NCBI GenBank assembly: GCA_036521995.1
Contig: DATDGR010000353.1
Coordinates: 1-42,057, forward strand
From: Gp13-AA77 sp036521995
GTDB lineage: Bacteria; Acidobacteriota; Terriglobia; UBA7540
Length of the DNA: 42,057 nucleotides
Direction of reading: 5' to 3'
Both the position numbers and the translations under genes were made by a program. This document shows positions 17,068-27,650 of this stretch, piece after piece. How positions within the stretch are numbered: the first letter of the stretch is position 1; each line of letters begins with the position of its first letter. The notes beneath the pieces are model-generated. The model was not told where the DNA came from, ran no database searches, and was given only the letters and a program-made list of their open reading frames with translations.

Positions 17068-18300
17068 TTGTGGGTGACGGCCCGCGAGGCCTTCTGGATT
17101 GCGCTCGATGCCCTGCGCGCTCACAAGCTGCGTTCCTTTCTGACCTTGCTCGGAGTCGTGATCGCCACCACCACGCTGATCGTGGTGATGTCGGTGGTGA
17201 ACGGCATGAACCTCTACATCGCCGACCACATTGCCAACCTGGGCGTGAACACCTTCGTGCTGGCGCAATTCCAATGGGCCCAGGGCTGGGAAGCCTTCGT
17301 CAAAGCCCAGCGGACGAACCGCCCCATCCGCCTCGAGGACTACGATTTCCTCAAGGACAACCTAACGGGGTACAAGACCATCGCCGCGGCGGCCGGCCTC
17401 GGCGCGGCGGCGCCTGACGTGCGCTATCAGAGTCATGTGATCGACGAGGTGTCAGTCTCGGGCACCACCCCCAGCGTCTTCGAGTTGGGATCTTTGAAGG
17501 TGGACGCCGGCCGCTACTTTAACGAAAGCGACTACGATCACAATTCCATGGTCTGCTTCATCGGGCATGACTTGGTGAAGCAGTTCTTCTTGCGGACGGA
17601 CCCGATTGGCAAGGAGGTCCTGGTACGCGGGTTGCCCTTCCGGGTGGTGGGCACGGCGCAGGAGATCGGCACCAGCTTCGGGCAGAGCCAGGACACTTTT
17701 GTTCAGATTCCACTGACGACTTTCGAGAAGAACTTTATGGCGCGGCCGTCGCTCAATGTCTCGATCCAGGCCTGGGATTCGCAACAAATGGTCCCGCTTC
17801 AGGACCAGGTGCGGGCCCTGATGCGCGCGCGCCGGCACGTGCCTTATCATGACCCCGACCCCTTCGGCATCAATGCTTCCGATACCTTGATGGCGACCTG
17901 GCAAGCGCTCACCGGAACTATTTTCGCGGCCACCATCGGCGTGGTGGCCGTCTTCATGGTAATCGGCGGCATCGTAATCATGAACATCATGCTCGCGAGC
18001 GTCACCGAACGCACGCATGAGATCGGCATCCGCAAGTCGCTGGGCGCGCGCCGGCGCGACATCCTTCTGCAGTTCGTGATCGAATCGGCCGCCATGGCGC
18101 TGGCGGGCGGGGTGCTCGGCATCCTGCTGGCGACGGGAGTCGCTCAGTTGGTGAACCTGGTTTTCACGGCTTCGGTGCCCATTTCGGCAATCGTGGTCGG
18201 TGTGGTTCTGTCGAGCGCGGTCGGCCTCTTTTTCGGTATCTATCCCGCCAGCAAAGCCGCCCGGCTCGACCCGATCGAGGCCCTGCGTACCGAGACGTGA
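17068..18300 (+). CDS. MacB-like ABC transporter permease, first of a pair
   Basis: Inner-membrane permease of about 410 residues: N-terminal helix (LRSFLTLLGVVIATTTLIVVMSVV), MacB-type periplasmic domain, then three C-terminal helices starting at ATIGVVAVFMVIGGIVIMNIML and ending ARLDPIEALRTE. The family exports lipoproteins, peptides or drugs, or acts as a mechanotransmitter, with a separate ATPase. None is adjacent. The start is uncertain: no ATG is available, and a TTG at 17068 is chosen because GGGAGAG lies 7 bases upstream; GTG codons at 17074 and 17002 are alternatives. The next gene encodes a related permease, so the two may form a heterodimer. Confidence 0.85.
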   Translation: MWVTAREAFWIALDALRAHKLRSFLTLLGVVIATTTLIVVMSVVNGMNLYIADHIANLGVNTFVLAQFQWAQGWEAFVKAQRTNRPIRLEDYDFLKDNLTGYKTIAAAAGLGAAAPDVRYQSHVIDEVSVSGTTPSVFELGSLKVDAGRYFNESDYDHNSMVCFIGHDLVKQFFLRTDPIGKEVLVRGLPFRVVGTAQEIGTSFGQSQDTFVQIPLTTFEKNFMARPSLNVSIQAWDSQQMVPLQDQVRALMRARRHVPYHDPDPFGINASDTLMATWQALTGTIFAATIGVVAVFMVIGGIVIMNIMLASVTERTHEIGIRKSLGARRRDILLQFVIESAAMALAGGVLGILLATGVAQLVNLVFTASVPISAIVVGVVLSSAVGLFFGIYPASKAARLDPIEALRTET

Positions 18301-18312
18301 CGAGAGGTAACA

Positions 18313-18364
18313 CATTGAGCCCATAACTCAACAGCTCAATGAGTCGATCATGTGAGTCAATCAT
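18313..18364. repeat. Degenerate TTGAGTC / TGAGTCAA tract between the two permease genes
   Basis: The 62-base gap holds variants of one short unit: ATTGAGC, AACTCAA, CTCAATGAGTC and GTGAGTCAATC. Similar short units occur at 20801-20807, 21910-21928 and 22591-22607. The tract runs into the ATG of the second permease gene, which therefore lacks a clear Shine-Dalgarno sequence. Confidence 0.45.
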
Positions 18365-19616
18365 GAGGGCTTATCGCCAGAACGTGCGCGAGAACCTTTG
18401 GCTGGCGCTCGATACGCTGCGCACCCACAAGTTCCGGTCCTTGCTCACGGTGTTGGGCGTGCTCATGGGCACCACCACCGTGATTCTGGTGGCATCGCTC
18501 ATCCAAGGGCTGGACCAGCAAATGGCGGAGACCGCTGAGAGCTTCGGCACGCGGACAATCTTCATCCAAAAGCTTCCGCCCTTCACGTTCCGGCCCTCGC
18601 GGGAAGAGCGCCTGCGTAAGCCCCTCACCCTGGATGATGCCACTGCCCTTAAGACTGACTGCGCCGCTGTGGAGGACGTGAGCGCCGAAGTCTTTAACTG
18701 GCAGCCGCCGGCGCCACCCTTCGTCACCTTCAAGTACAAGGGCCAGCAGATGGTGGACGGGCAGTTCTTCGGCGCCACAGCCAACGACTTCTCCATCATC
18801 GGCGCGGACCTCGACGACGGCCGGCTCTTTACTGATGTGGACAATCTGCATCGGAGGGATGTGGTGGTGATCGGTGCCGAGGTGGTCAAGCGCTTCTTCA
18901 CCGGTGAAGACCCCGTCGGCAAGACGCTTCTGGTTGACGGCCACAATTTCACCGTGGTGGGAACGCTGCAAAGGCGCAAGCAGTTTCTCGGTGATACCGG
19001 TAATGACAAGGTGGCCTTCGTTCCCTATCTCACCTACCGGAAGTACTACCCCGAAGTGAAAGATAACTTTATAAACGCGCTGGCCGTGCCCGGACACATG
19101 GACGAAGCCATGGACGAAGTGCGCGCCAACCTGCGCCGCCGGCGGCACGTGAAGCCGTCGGAGCCCGACAGCTTCGACCTTTCTACGGCGGACACCATCG
19201 TGCAGCAGTTTAAGCAGATCATCAGTACGGTGGCGGTAGTGATGGTAGTTCTCTCCTCCATCGGGCTGCTCGTCGGCGGCATCGGCGTGATGAACATCAT
19301 GCTGGTGTCGGTCACGGAGCGAACTCGCGAGATTGGCGTGCGCAAGGCCATCGGCGCGCGCCGCAGCGATATCACCTGGCAGTTTCTGCTCGAAGCCATG
19401 ACCCTCACCGGCGCCGGCGGAATCATGGGTATCGCCATCGGCTGGCTCATGAGCACCGCGATTCGCGCCATCGTTCCCAACATGCCTACCACGGTCCCTG
19501 TGTGGAGCGTGGTGGCAGGTTTTGTGGTGGCGGTCAGCGTGGGATTGTTCTTCGGAATGTGGCCGGCGCTCAAAGCCTCGCGACTCGACCCGATCGTCGC
19601 CTTGCGGTACGAATAA
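18363..19616 (+). CDS. MacB-like ABC transporter permease, second of a pair
   Basis: Permease of 417 residues with the same layout as its upstream neighbour: first helix LTVLGVLMGTTTVILVASL, periplasmic MacB core (about 60-270), and a C-terminal FtsX block (VVMVVLSSIGLLVGGIGVMNIML, TGAGGIMGIAIGWLMS, VVAGFVVAVSVGLFFGMWPALKASRLDPIVALRYE region). The sister gene probably arose by duplication, and the two may assemble as one transporter. The ATG at 18363 is chosen because the family usually starts just before the first helix; an ATG at 18339 is also in frame. No ATPase gene is present nearby. It is convergent with mtnA. Confidence 0.88.
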   Translation: MRAYRQNVRENLWLALDTLRTHKFRSLLTVLGVLMGTTTVILVASLIQGLDQQMAETAESFGTRTIFIQKLPPFTFRPSREERLRKPLTLDDATALKTDCAAVEDVSAEVFNWQPPAPPFVTFKYKGQQMVDGQFFGATANDFSIIGADLDDGRLFTDVDNLHRRDVVVIGAEVVKRFFTGEDPVGKTLLVDGHNFTVVGTLQRRKQFLGDTGNDKVAFVPYLTYRKYYPEVKDNFINALAVPGHMDEAMDEVRANLRRRRHVKPSEPDSFDLSTADTIVQQFKQIISTVAVVMVVLSSIGLLVGGIGVMNIMLVSVTERTREIGVRKAIGARRSDITWQFLLEAMTLTGAGGIMGIAIGWLMSTAIRAIVPNMPTTVPVWSVVAGFVVAVSVGLFFGMWPALKASRLDPIVALRYE

Positions 19617-19671
19617 CTTCGCGCGTCCTAGCCCTGGGTACCCACATGGCGACCGCGTTGTCGGTATCTTT

Positions 19672-20763
<1,092 letters not shown>

Positions 20764-20841
20764 TGGATTTCTCTCCGAGAGGATTTAGATGATCAAGGCA
20801 TTGAGTCGTTGGTTCCATGGGATGATTCGATTGCCCAACCC

Positions 20842-20869
20842 ATTATACTGAGCAGTTGCAATCGGTCAT
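20842..20869 (-). promoter_or_regulatory. Predicted mtnA promoter
   Basis: On the minus strand ATGACC (20864-20869, 4 of 6) is followed after 16 bases by TATAAT (20842-20847, 6 of 6). Initiation near 20835 would leave a leader of about 70 bases. Confidence 0.45.
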
Positions 20870-20908
20870 CCGTCACCATATGCGGCGCCGAAATTGGAGA
20901 TGTGCTCC

Positions 20909-21898
20909 ATGGACATCGTCGAAAAGCTCAGATCTCGCGCTCGCCAGAACCCGCGTCACATCGTGCTGTTCGAAGGCGAGGAAGAACGCACCCTGGCGGC
21001 GGCGGAGAAGATCGAACGCGAGGGCCTGGCGCGCCTGACGCTGCTCGGTGACGTCGACAAGATTCGCGCCCGGCTCGCGGAGCTAGGCCTTAAGCTCGAA
21101 ACCAGTAGCATTCTTGATCCGGCCAGGAGCCCCAAGCTGAACGCTTACGGCCAGCACCTCCGTGAGCGCCGCCGTTCCAAGGGAATGACGGAGAACGAAG
21201 CGCTGGAAAACGTCCGAATTCCGCGCGTCTTTGCAGGCCTTATGCTGGCCGCGGGGGACGCGGACGGATCGGTGGGCGGCGCCCTGAACACCACGGCGAA
21301 CACGGTCCGAGCCGCATTGTGGACCGTCGGCATGGCGCCCGGAGTGTCGCTGGTTTCCAGCTTCTTCCTAATGGTCTCGCCGAAGCGCGAACTCGGCCAT
21401 GAAGGCGTCATGCTCTTTGCCGACTGCGCCGTGGTTCCCGAACCCACCGCCCCTCAACTGGCGGACATCGCCGCCACCACGGCCCAAAGTGCGCGCAATC
21501 TGCTCGGCGTGGAGCCGCGCGTGGCCTTGCTCTCGTTTTCCACCAGAGGCAGCGCCAAGCATCCGCGCGTGGCGCTCGTTCGTGAGGCCTTCCAAACGCT
21601 CAGGACACGGGAGCCCAAGCTTGCCGTCGACGGCGAATTGCAACTGGATGCCGCGATGGTGCCGGAGATTGCCGCCCGCAAAGCGCCGGGCTCTCCTCTC
21701 GAAGGACGCGCCAATGTCTTCATCTTCCCCAATCTTGACGCCGGGAACGTAGCCTACAAGCTAGCCGAGCGATTCGGCGACTGCCAGGCCATTGGCCCGG
21801 TCTTGCAGGGGCTGGCCAAGCCTGCCAATGATCTGTCACGGGGATGCAGTGTGGAAGATATCGTCGGCACCGTGGTGCTGACGGCCCTCCAGGATTGA
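20909..21898 (+). CDS. pta: Phosphate acetyl/butyryltransferase family protein
   Basis: Short-form phosphotransacetylase of 329 residues, catalysing acetyl-CoA + Pi to acetyl phosphate + CoA. Conserved segments: IVLFEGEEERTLAAAEKI at the N-terminus, FAGLMLAAGDADGSVGGALNTTA, LFADCAVVPEPT, and SFSTRGSAKHP. The pattern favours phosphate acetyltransferase over phosphate butyryltransferase, although substrate choice cannot be proven from sequence. No acetate kinase gene is nearby. Starts at 20894 (TTG), 20900 and 20909 are in frame; 20909 is chosen because GGAG lies 9 bases before it and MDIVEKLRSRA fits the family start. Confidence 0.9.
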   Translation: MDIVEKLRSRARQNPRHIVLFEGEEERTLAAAEKIEREGLARLTLLGDVDKIRARLAELGLKLETSSILDPARSPKLNAYGQHLRERRRSKGMTENEALENVRIPRVFAGLMLAAGDADGSVGGALNTTANTVRAALWTVGMAPGVSLVSSFFLMVSPKRELGHEGVMLFADCAVVPEPTAPQLADIAATTAQSARNLLGVEPRVALLSFSTRGSAKHPRVALVREAFQTLRTREPKLAVDGELQLDAAMVPEIAARKAPGSPLEGRANVFIFPNLDAGNVAYKLAERFGDCQAIGPVLQGLAKPANDLSRGCSVEDIVGTVVLTALQD

Positions 21899-21907
21899 TT
21901 CGCTGAT

Positions 21908-22567
21908 TTATTGATTCAGTGAATCAATTTTGGGCGTGGCAAGCACCGACGCGTCCACTTCCCCATAGAGGACACTCTTCGGCTGATGCTCGCGTTCGTA
22001 AGCCGCGATGCGGTCCTCATGGCGCAAGCTCAAGCCGATATCGTCCCAGCCATTCAGCAGGCACTCCCGGCGGAAAGGATCAACCTCGAACGCCAGCTTC
22101 AGTCCCAACTCGTCGGTGACGGTCTGGGTCTCGAGATCGACCGTCACTTCATACCCTACTTCGCTCTCCGTACGCCGGAAGATCTCGTCGACCTGGGCGT
22201 CTGACAAGGTGACCGGCAGGATGCCGTTCTTGAAGCAGTTGTTGTAGAAAATGTCGGCGTAGCTCGGCGCCAGCAAAGTTCGGAAACCGTAGTCGCCAAG
22301 CGCCCAAGGGGCGTGCTCGCGGCTCGACCCGCACCCGAAATTGGCGCGGGCCACCAGCACCGAAGCGCCCTGATAGCGTGGGTCATTCAGCACGAAATCG
22401 GGATTGGGTTGCTCGCCGGGGAGGTAGCGCCAGTCGTAAAAAAGCGTGCGCCCGAAGCCCTCACGCGTGAGCGCCTTGAGAAACTGCTTGGGCACGATCT
22501 GGTCGGTATCGACGTTGACGCGATCCATGGGGGCCACGAGGCCCGTGTGCTTGATGAAGGCTTGCAT
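21908..22567 (-). CDS. leuD: 3-isopropylmalate dehydratase small subunit
   Basis: Small subunit (219 residues) of the leucine-pathway isomerase that converts 2- to 3-isopropylmalate with LeuC. Motifs: DTDQIVPKQFLK (21-32), and FGCGSSREHAPWAL, the swivelling-domain substrate loop. The C-terminal residues (IDSLNQ) are encoded by a TGATTCA-type palindrome at 21910-21928, so the gene end has been formed by that short repeat. leuC is 1.4 kb upstream on the same strand, separated by two unrelated genes. Confidence 0.94.
   Translation of the reverse strand: MQAFIKHTGLVAPMDRVNVDTDQIVPKQFLKALTREGFGRTLFYDWRYLPGEQPNPDFVLNDPRYQGASVLVARANFGCGSSREHAPWALGDYGFRTLLAPSYADIFYNNCFKNGILPVTLSDAQVDEIFRRTESEVGYEVTVDLETQTVTDELGLKLAFEVDPFRRECLLNGWDDIGLSLRHEDRIAAYEREHQPKSVLYGEVDASVLATPKIDSLNQ
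21910..21928. repeat. Perfect palindrome ATTGATTCA-G-TGAATCAAT at a convergent gene end
   Basis: Nine-base arms about a single central base, lying over the last codons of leuD and 12 bases after the pta stop. It belongs to the same short-repeat class as 18313-18364 and 22591-22607. It might act in 3' end formation for both genes, but no GC-rich stem or U-tract is seen. Confidence 0.5.
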
Positions 22568-22590
22568 GTTTTGCTCCCGCCTTAAGGTAA

Positions 22591-22607
22591 TTGACTCAAT
22601 GACTCAA
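22591..22607. repeat. Tandem TGACTCAA pair upstream of leuD
   Basis: Two adjacent copies of TGACTCAA (22592-22599, 22600-22607) in the 63-base gap between the gamma-glutamylcyclotransferase-like gene and leuD. Confidence 0.45.
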
Positions 22608-22630
22608 GGGCGCCACCCTGGCCAGCTAGC

Positions 22631-23056
22631 CTACCGACGCGTGGCGGCGACAATAACCCGATAATCCCCGCTCGGGATCAAGCGCGATTCATCCACCGGG
22701 CGGTTGTAGAAGTATGCCCAGGCCTGCTGCTGGCCGCCATCGTCAAGCGTGACGCGAACGACCTGTCGCACGAACTGGCTCTTGCCGGGAGCACCGCGAA
22801 AGTACTCCTCGTACCGGTCCAGAATCTCGAGCGCCGCTTCAGGATCGGCCAGCCGGTGTACTTCGCCGCGCACGCGCTCGGCTGTCTTCGTGCTCGGCTT
22901 CGCCCCGGGGTAGCGGCCAAGATCGTACAGCTTGGCTTGAATAGTCCCGGCTCCAACGAACTTCGCCCGAACTTTCTGCAGCAAATCGTCACGCAGGCCC
23001 TGCATAAGACTCCCGTACACGAAGAGGAAAGAAAGGCCACCGCGATTCGGGGTCAT
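22631..23056 (-). CDS. Gamma-glutamylcyclotransferase-like (AIG2/GGCT fold) protein
   Basis: Protein of 141 residues with the family opening LFVYGSLMQG (YGSL phosphate/substrate loop), the strand AKLYDLGRYPGA and the conserved acidic segment LDRYEEYFRG containing the candidate catalytic Glu. The family cleaves gamma-glutamyl-amine or gamma-glutamyl-amino-acid bonds with formation of 5-oxoproline, but many bacterial members are uncharacterised. The frame extends upstream to 23173, but that part is encoded by a dispersed repeat (SPLPPGEG, LSPWAKLCRPFGPKR), so the ATG at 23056 just before the domain is preferred. It sits between leuC and leuD on the same strand. Confidence 0.82.
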   Translation of the reverse strand: MTPNRGGLSFLFVYGSLMQGLRDDLLQKVRAKFVGAGTIQAKLYDLGRYPGAKPSTKTAERVRGEVHRLADPEAALEILDRYEEYFRGAPGKSQFVRQVVRVTLDDGGQQQAWAYFYNRPVDESRLIPSGDYRVIVAATRR

Positions 23057-23059
23057 TCG

Positions 23060-23165
23060 CTTAGGCCCGAAGGGCCGGCATAATTTAGCCCAGGGCGAGA
23101 GCCCTCGGAAAAGGCCCGTCACCCGACTTTCGGTCCCCTCCCCAGGTGGTAGAGGAGAGAGGGGA
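23060..23165. repeat. Dispersed intergenic repeat segment
   Basis: The stretch TTAGGCCCGAAGGGCCGGCA followed by AATTTAGCCCAGGGCGAGAG and then a TCCCCAGGTGGTAGAGG segment corresponds to a repeat type I recognise from many bacterial genomes, whose conceptual translation includes RPEGPA, FSPG and PLPPGEG phrases. It is inserted between the membrane protein and the GGCT-like gene. Confidence 0.45.
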
Positions 23166-23243
23166 CAGTTCAAAACCCAGGACTCACGCCCCCGGGCCCT
23201 GTCTATGCCGCCGCTTCCCTGCAGCTAGAGGATCGCTGCCTGC

Positions 23244-23891
23244 TCAATGTGCATGTTTCGGACTTCCTAATGGTGGTAAGGCTTCCCACGGGCCGGATTG
23301 CGAGGGACCCAGACCGTGCAGGCGCAGGGCCAGCCACAGCATGCAGATTGCGCTGAATCCGAAGTAAGAGCCAAGCCAAAGAAATCCTCGCCAGTGCGGT
23401 CCGGGTTCCAGTTTGATCCAGCCAAACCCCAAAGCCAAGAACGCCAAAGCAAAACCCACCGAGGCCGCTCCGGCCAAGCCAAGAAACCATTTGTCCGCAA
23501 CATGACGCCGCAGGGTTTGTGCGGTTGCCAATTCGAGAATGCCGATGCTCGTTGCCATCACGACGAGTAGGAGGGCGAAAAGACGGAAGCCAAGTGGGCC
23601 CGTCCAGAGAATTGGGAGCAGTCCGTAGGCGCAAAAAGCAAGGCCATTCAGCACCAGAAGCCAAGATCTGCCCTTTCTGGAACTCCAGATACCGGCCGCG
23701 ATGGTGCAAGCTCCTGCCGCCACTGCGAGCCTACACATAAACGTAGCCGTGCCCATCGGCCCGAAGGTACGCAAAGCCATGGATCCATCCGGGTTCTGCA
23801 TAGAAACGTTCATGAGCGCCAATATCGCGTCAAGAACGCCGCACAATGCCAGTAACCACCAGTTCTTCATCAGCGTTTGGATCATGCGCAA
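23244..23891 (-). CDS. Six-helix membrane protein, HdeD/DUF308-like
   Basis: Integral membrane protein of 215 residues with six predicted helices, at about 9-28, 49-69, 75-95, 100-121, 136-160 and 168-190. The opening NWWLLALCGVLDAILALMNV resembles HdeD-type acid-resistance membrane proteins (SWWLLLLRGI-like). Similarity is limited, so the assignment is tentative. It lies 78 bases downstream of leuC on the same strand, with no functional link evident. Confidence 0.65.
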   Translation of the reverse strand: MRMIQTLMKNWWLLALCGVLDAILALMNVSMQNPDGSMALRTFGPMGTATFMCRLAVAAGACTIAAGIWSSRKGRSWLLVLNGLAFCAYGLLPILWTGPLGFRLFALLLVVMATSIGILELATAQTLRRHVADKWFLGLAGAASVGFALAFLALGFGWIKLEPGPHWRGFLWLGSYFGFSAICMLWLALRLHGLGPSQSGPWEALPPLGSPKHAH

Positions 23892-23969
23892 CCCCCGAAT
23901 CGTGATGCTGGTGCCCTGCCATAGGCCGTGAGGGCTCTGCCGTAATCATCGGGTATTGTCATAGTAAAT

Positions 23970-25409
<1,440 letters not shown>

Positions 25410-25458
25410 GGCTGGCGGCTTCTTTCGAGATAGATTGGGTGAGCGGCGCTCCTTGCTG

Positions 25459-25488
25459 ATTGTACGCCGAACGCCCGGTTCCCATCAA
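25459..25488 (-). promoter_or_regulatory. Predicted leuC promoter
   Basis: On the minus strand TTGATG (25483-25488, 4 of 6) and TACAAT (25459-25464, 5 of 6) are 18 bases apart. Initiation near 25452 would give a leader of about 43 bases. No leucine attenuator peptide or T-box was seen. Confidence 0.4.
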
Positions 25489-25618
25489 ACGATCCGGTGA
25501 GGGAGAGGGCACCTGCCCCTTGACCGGTTGCATGGCCGGCGATTGAGCCCCTGCTCGGCCCGCCTCGTTCTAGGCGCTGCGTCTTCAGAATCTTGCCGGG
25601 CCCAGGTTCAGGCCCGGT

Positions 25619-27403
25619 TCAGGATTGGCCGGCCCCAGCCGTCGGGGCATGGAATCCGATGCGGCGCACGAGAGATTCGAACCTGGGATCCGATCGCAGA
25701 TCGTTGAACATGGGATGAACGTTCAGGAAGATCAGCCAGATCGACCGGTCCTGGTAGGCGCTTTCCAGCCACTCAAAGGCTTCGTCTTTCCGGTTGAGCC
25801 CGGCATAAACCATGGCGATGTTAAAAGGCGGAACGTAACCCTCGCGGGCATGCTGTTTGAGCTCGTCGACCAGCTGGCCGGCTTCCTCAGTCCGGCCGGA
25901 GGTGGCGAGAGCATGTCCCAGCGCGGCCAGCATGTGCGGATTACGGTTGGAAAGGGCGACCGCTGTTTGGAAGGATCGCACGGCTTGCTCCAGCAGACCT
26001 TTCACCTCGTAAGAGGCTCCAAGGACGAAGTGCGTTTGGTAGAAGCTCGTTGGGTCCATCTCCAAGGTCTTCAGGCACTGCTGAATGGCCTCGTCGTGAT
26101 AGCCAGCGAGGCTGAGGACCAGCGCGGCACTGGCGCCGATGGCCAGCGAGAAGGGGTCTAGCCGCAAGGCGCGCCGCACTTCGGCCACGGCTTCGTCGTG
26201 ACGCCCCAAGGCTGACAGTTCAAACGCATACCAGGGCCGGGCTACGCCGTAGCTCGGGTTAAGCTCGATCGCGCGGTGGAATCCACGCTCCGCTTCCAGC
26301 CAGTCCCACTCGTGGAACAGCCTGCAAAAAGCCAGGGAGGCCTGCGCTTCAGCCAAGCGGTCATTCAGCTGAAGGGCCTTGATCGCGGCCGCCTTGGCCT
26401 CAGGCAACGAGGTACTGGGAGAGAGCATGGTGTTCCACGCCAGCATGGCGTAGCAGTCCGCCAGGCCGGCGTAAGCCTGAGCGTAACCGGAGTCCTCTTC
26501 GATGGACCGGCGGAAGTAGGCGATGCCCTTCTTGAGCGCCTCCTCCGTTCTCTTGTTCCAGAAGTAGCGGCCCTTGAGGTAATACTCGTAGGCGAGCGAG
26601 CTCGCACTGACTGAGGGACGAATTTGCCCGGCGAGCAGTTCCATCGCCAGCGACTCGGCGATGCTGGTGGCCACTTCGGTCTGCACGGCAAAAACGTCCG
26701 TCAGCGCGCGCTCGTAAGCGTTGGCCCAAAGATTGGTTTGATCGCTCACCTGGATCAGCCGCACGCTGATCCGGATGCGCTCGCCCGACCGCCGAACGCT
26801 GCCTTCCAGAACGTAGTCCACCCCCAGGTCGCTGCCAATCTCGGTGATGCTCTTGTTCGTGTTCCGGTATTTCATCACCGACGTCCGCGCGATCACTCCC
26901 AGGCTTCGCGGGGAGAGCATCCCGAGGTGGGCGATCATCTCCTCCGTCATGCCATCGCTGAAGTATTCCTGTTCAGGATCGGCGCTCAGATTATTGAAGG
27001 GAAGTACGGCCAGCAGCACTTTTTGAGCGGGGGGCTTGTCCGCCCGAAGGGCGCGATCGCCCAGCGGCTGCACGGGCACGATAAAGCGATAGCCGCGCCG
27101 CGGCAAGGTCTCGATGAATCGCGGGCTCTCGGCCGAGTCGCCAAGCGCCATCCGTATCCTCCGGATGGCGGTGTTGAGTCCGTCCTCGAAATCGACGAAA
27201 GTATCTGCTGGCCAAATCTTGTTGCGCAGTTCCCCCCGCGTGACCACCTCGCCGGCACGCTGGACGAGCATGACCAGGACCTGGAAAGGCTGCTCCTGAA
27301 TGCTGACCCTCACCCCTTGCTTGCGCAACTCGCCCGAGCGCAGATCGAGCTCGAATGCGGCAAAGCGCATCGGAAGCGGCCCTGGAGTCTGTTCAGTCAC
27401 CAA
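25619..27403 (-). CDS. Winged-helix regulator with TolB-like and TPR domains
   Basis: Protein of 594 residues. Residues 12-110 form an OmpR/PhoB-type winged helix (FAAFELDLRSGELRKQG, EVVTRGELRNKIW, LNTAIRRIRMALGD, IETLPRRGYRF), as in CadC-like proteins. About 129-270 is a TolB/FlgO-like domain starting LLAVLPFNNLSADPEQEYF, and from about 280 to 590 there are TPR repeats. Unlike CadC there is no transmembrane helix between the DNA-binding and sensor parts, so it should be cytoplasmic. Codon 1 is TTG at 27403; a GTG follows at 27400, and GGGGGAA upstream is placed for either. Target genes are unknown; the redox unit next door is a possibility. Confidence 0.9.
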   Translation of the reverse strand: MVTEQTPGPLPMRFAAFELDLRSGELRKQGVRVSIQEQPFQVLVMLVQRAGEVVTRGELRNKIWPADTFVDFEDGLNTAIRRIRMALGDSAESPRFIETLPRRGYRFIVPVQPLGDRALRADKPPAQKVLLAVLPFNNLSADPEQEYFSDGMTEEMIAHLGMLSPRSLGVIARTSVMKYRNTNKSITEIGSDLGVDYVLEGSVRRSGERIRISVRLIQVSDQTNLWANAYERALTDVFAVQTEVATSIAESLAMELLAGQIRPSVSASSLAYEYYLKGRYFWNKRTEEALKKGIAYFRRSIEEDSGYAQAYAGLADCYAMLAWNTMLSPSTSLPEAKAAAIKALQLNDRLAEAQASLAFCRLFHEWDWLEAERGFHRAIELNPSYGVARPWYAFELSALGRHDEAVAEVRRALRLDPFSLAIGASAALVLSLAGYHDEAIQQCLKTLEMDPTSFYQTHFVLGASYEVKGLLEQAVRSFQTAVALSNRNPHMLAALGHALATSGRTEEAGQLVDELKQHAREGYVPPFNIAMVYAGLNRKDEAFEWLESAYQDRSIWLIFLNVHPMFNDLRSDPRFESLVRRIGFHAPTAGAGQS

Positions 27404-27650
27404 GGGAATTCCCCCTGTTTGCCGACGAGTCTAGCACTGAAACCCTGTCGCTGCAATAAAATCAACACCACATGGGTCACAAATCGACATTAACGCTGGG
27501 GACATCACAGTGCGGCTGGAATTGAACCAACCCGGGTCGAGCAATTGACCGATCATGAAAACGATGCGCTGAGGATCTTCAAAGGGGTCAAGGGATCAGG
27601 GCCTCAGTCGCTCACTCTTACAACGGGAGCGCTGCGTACCAATCCTGGGG

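Noticed and set aside
20764..20908. Possible SAM-type riboswitch upstream of mtnA
   Set aside because: Sequence is short, and no conserved SAM-riboswitch core or terminator was recognised.
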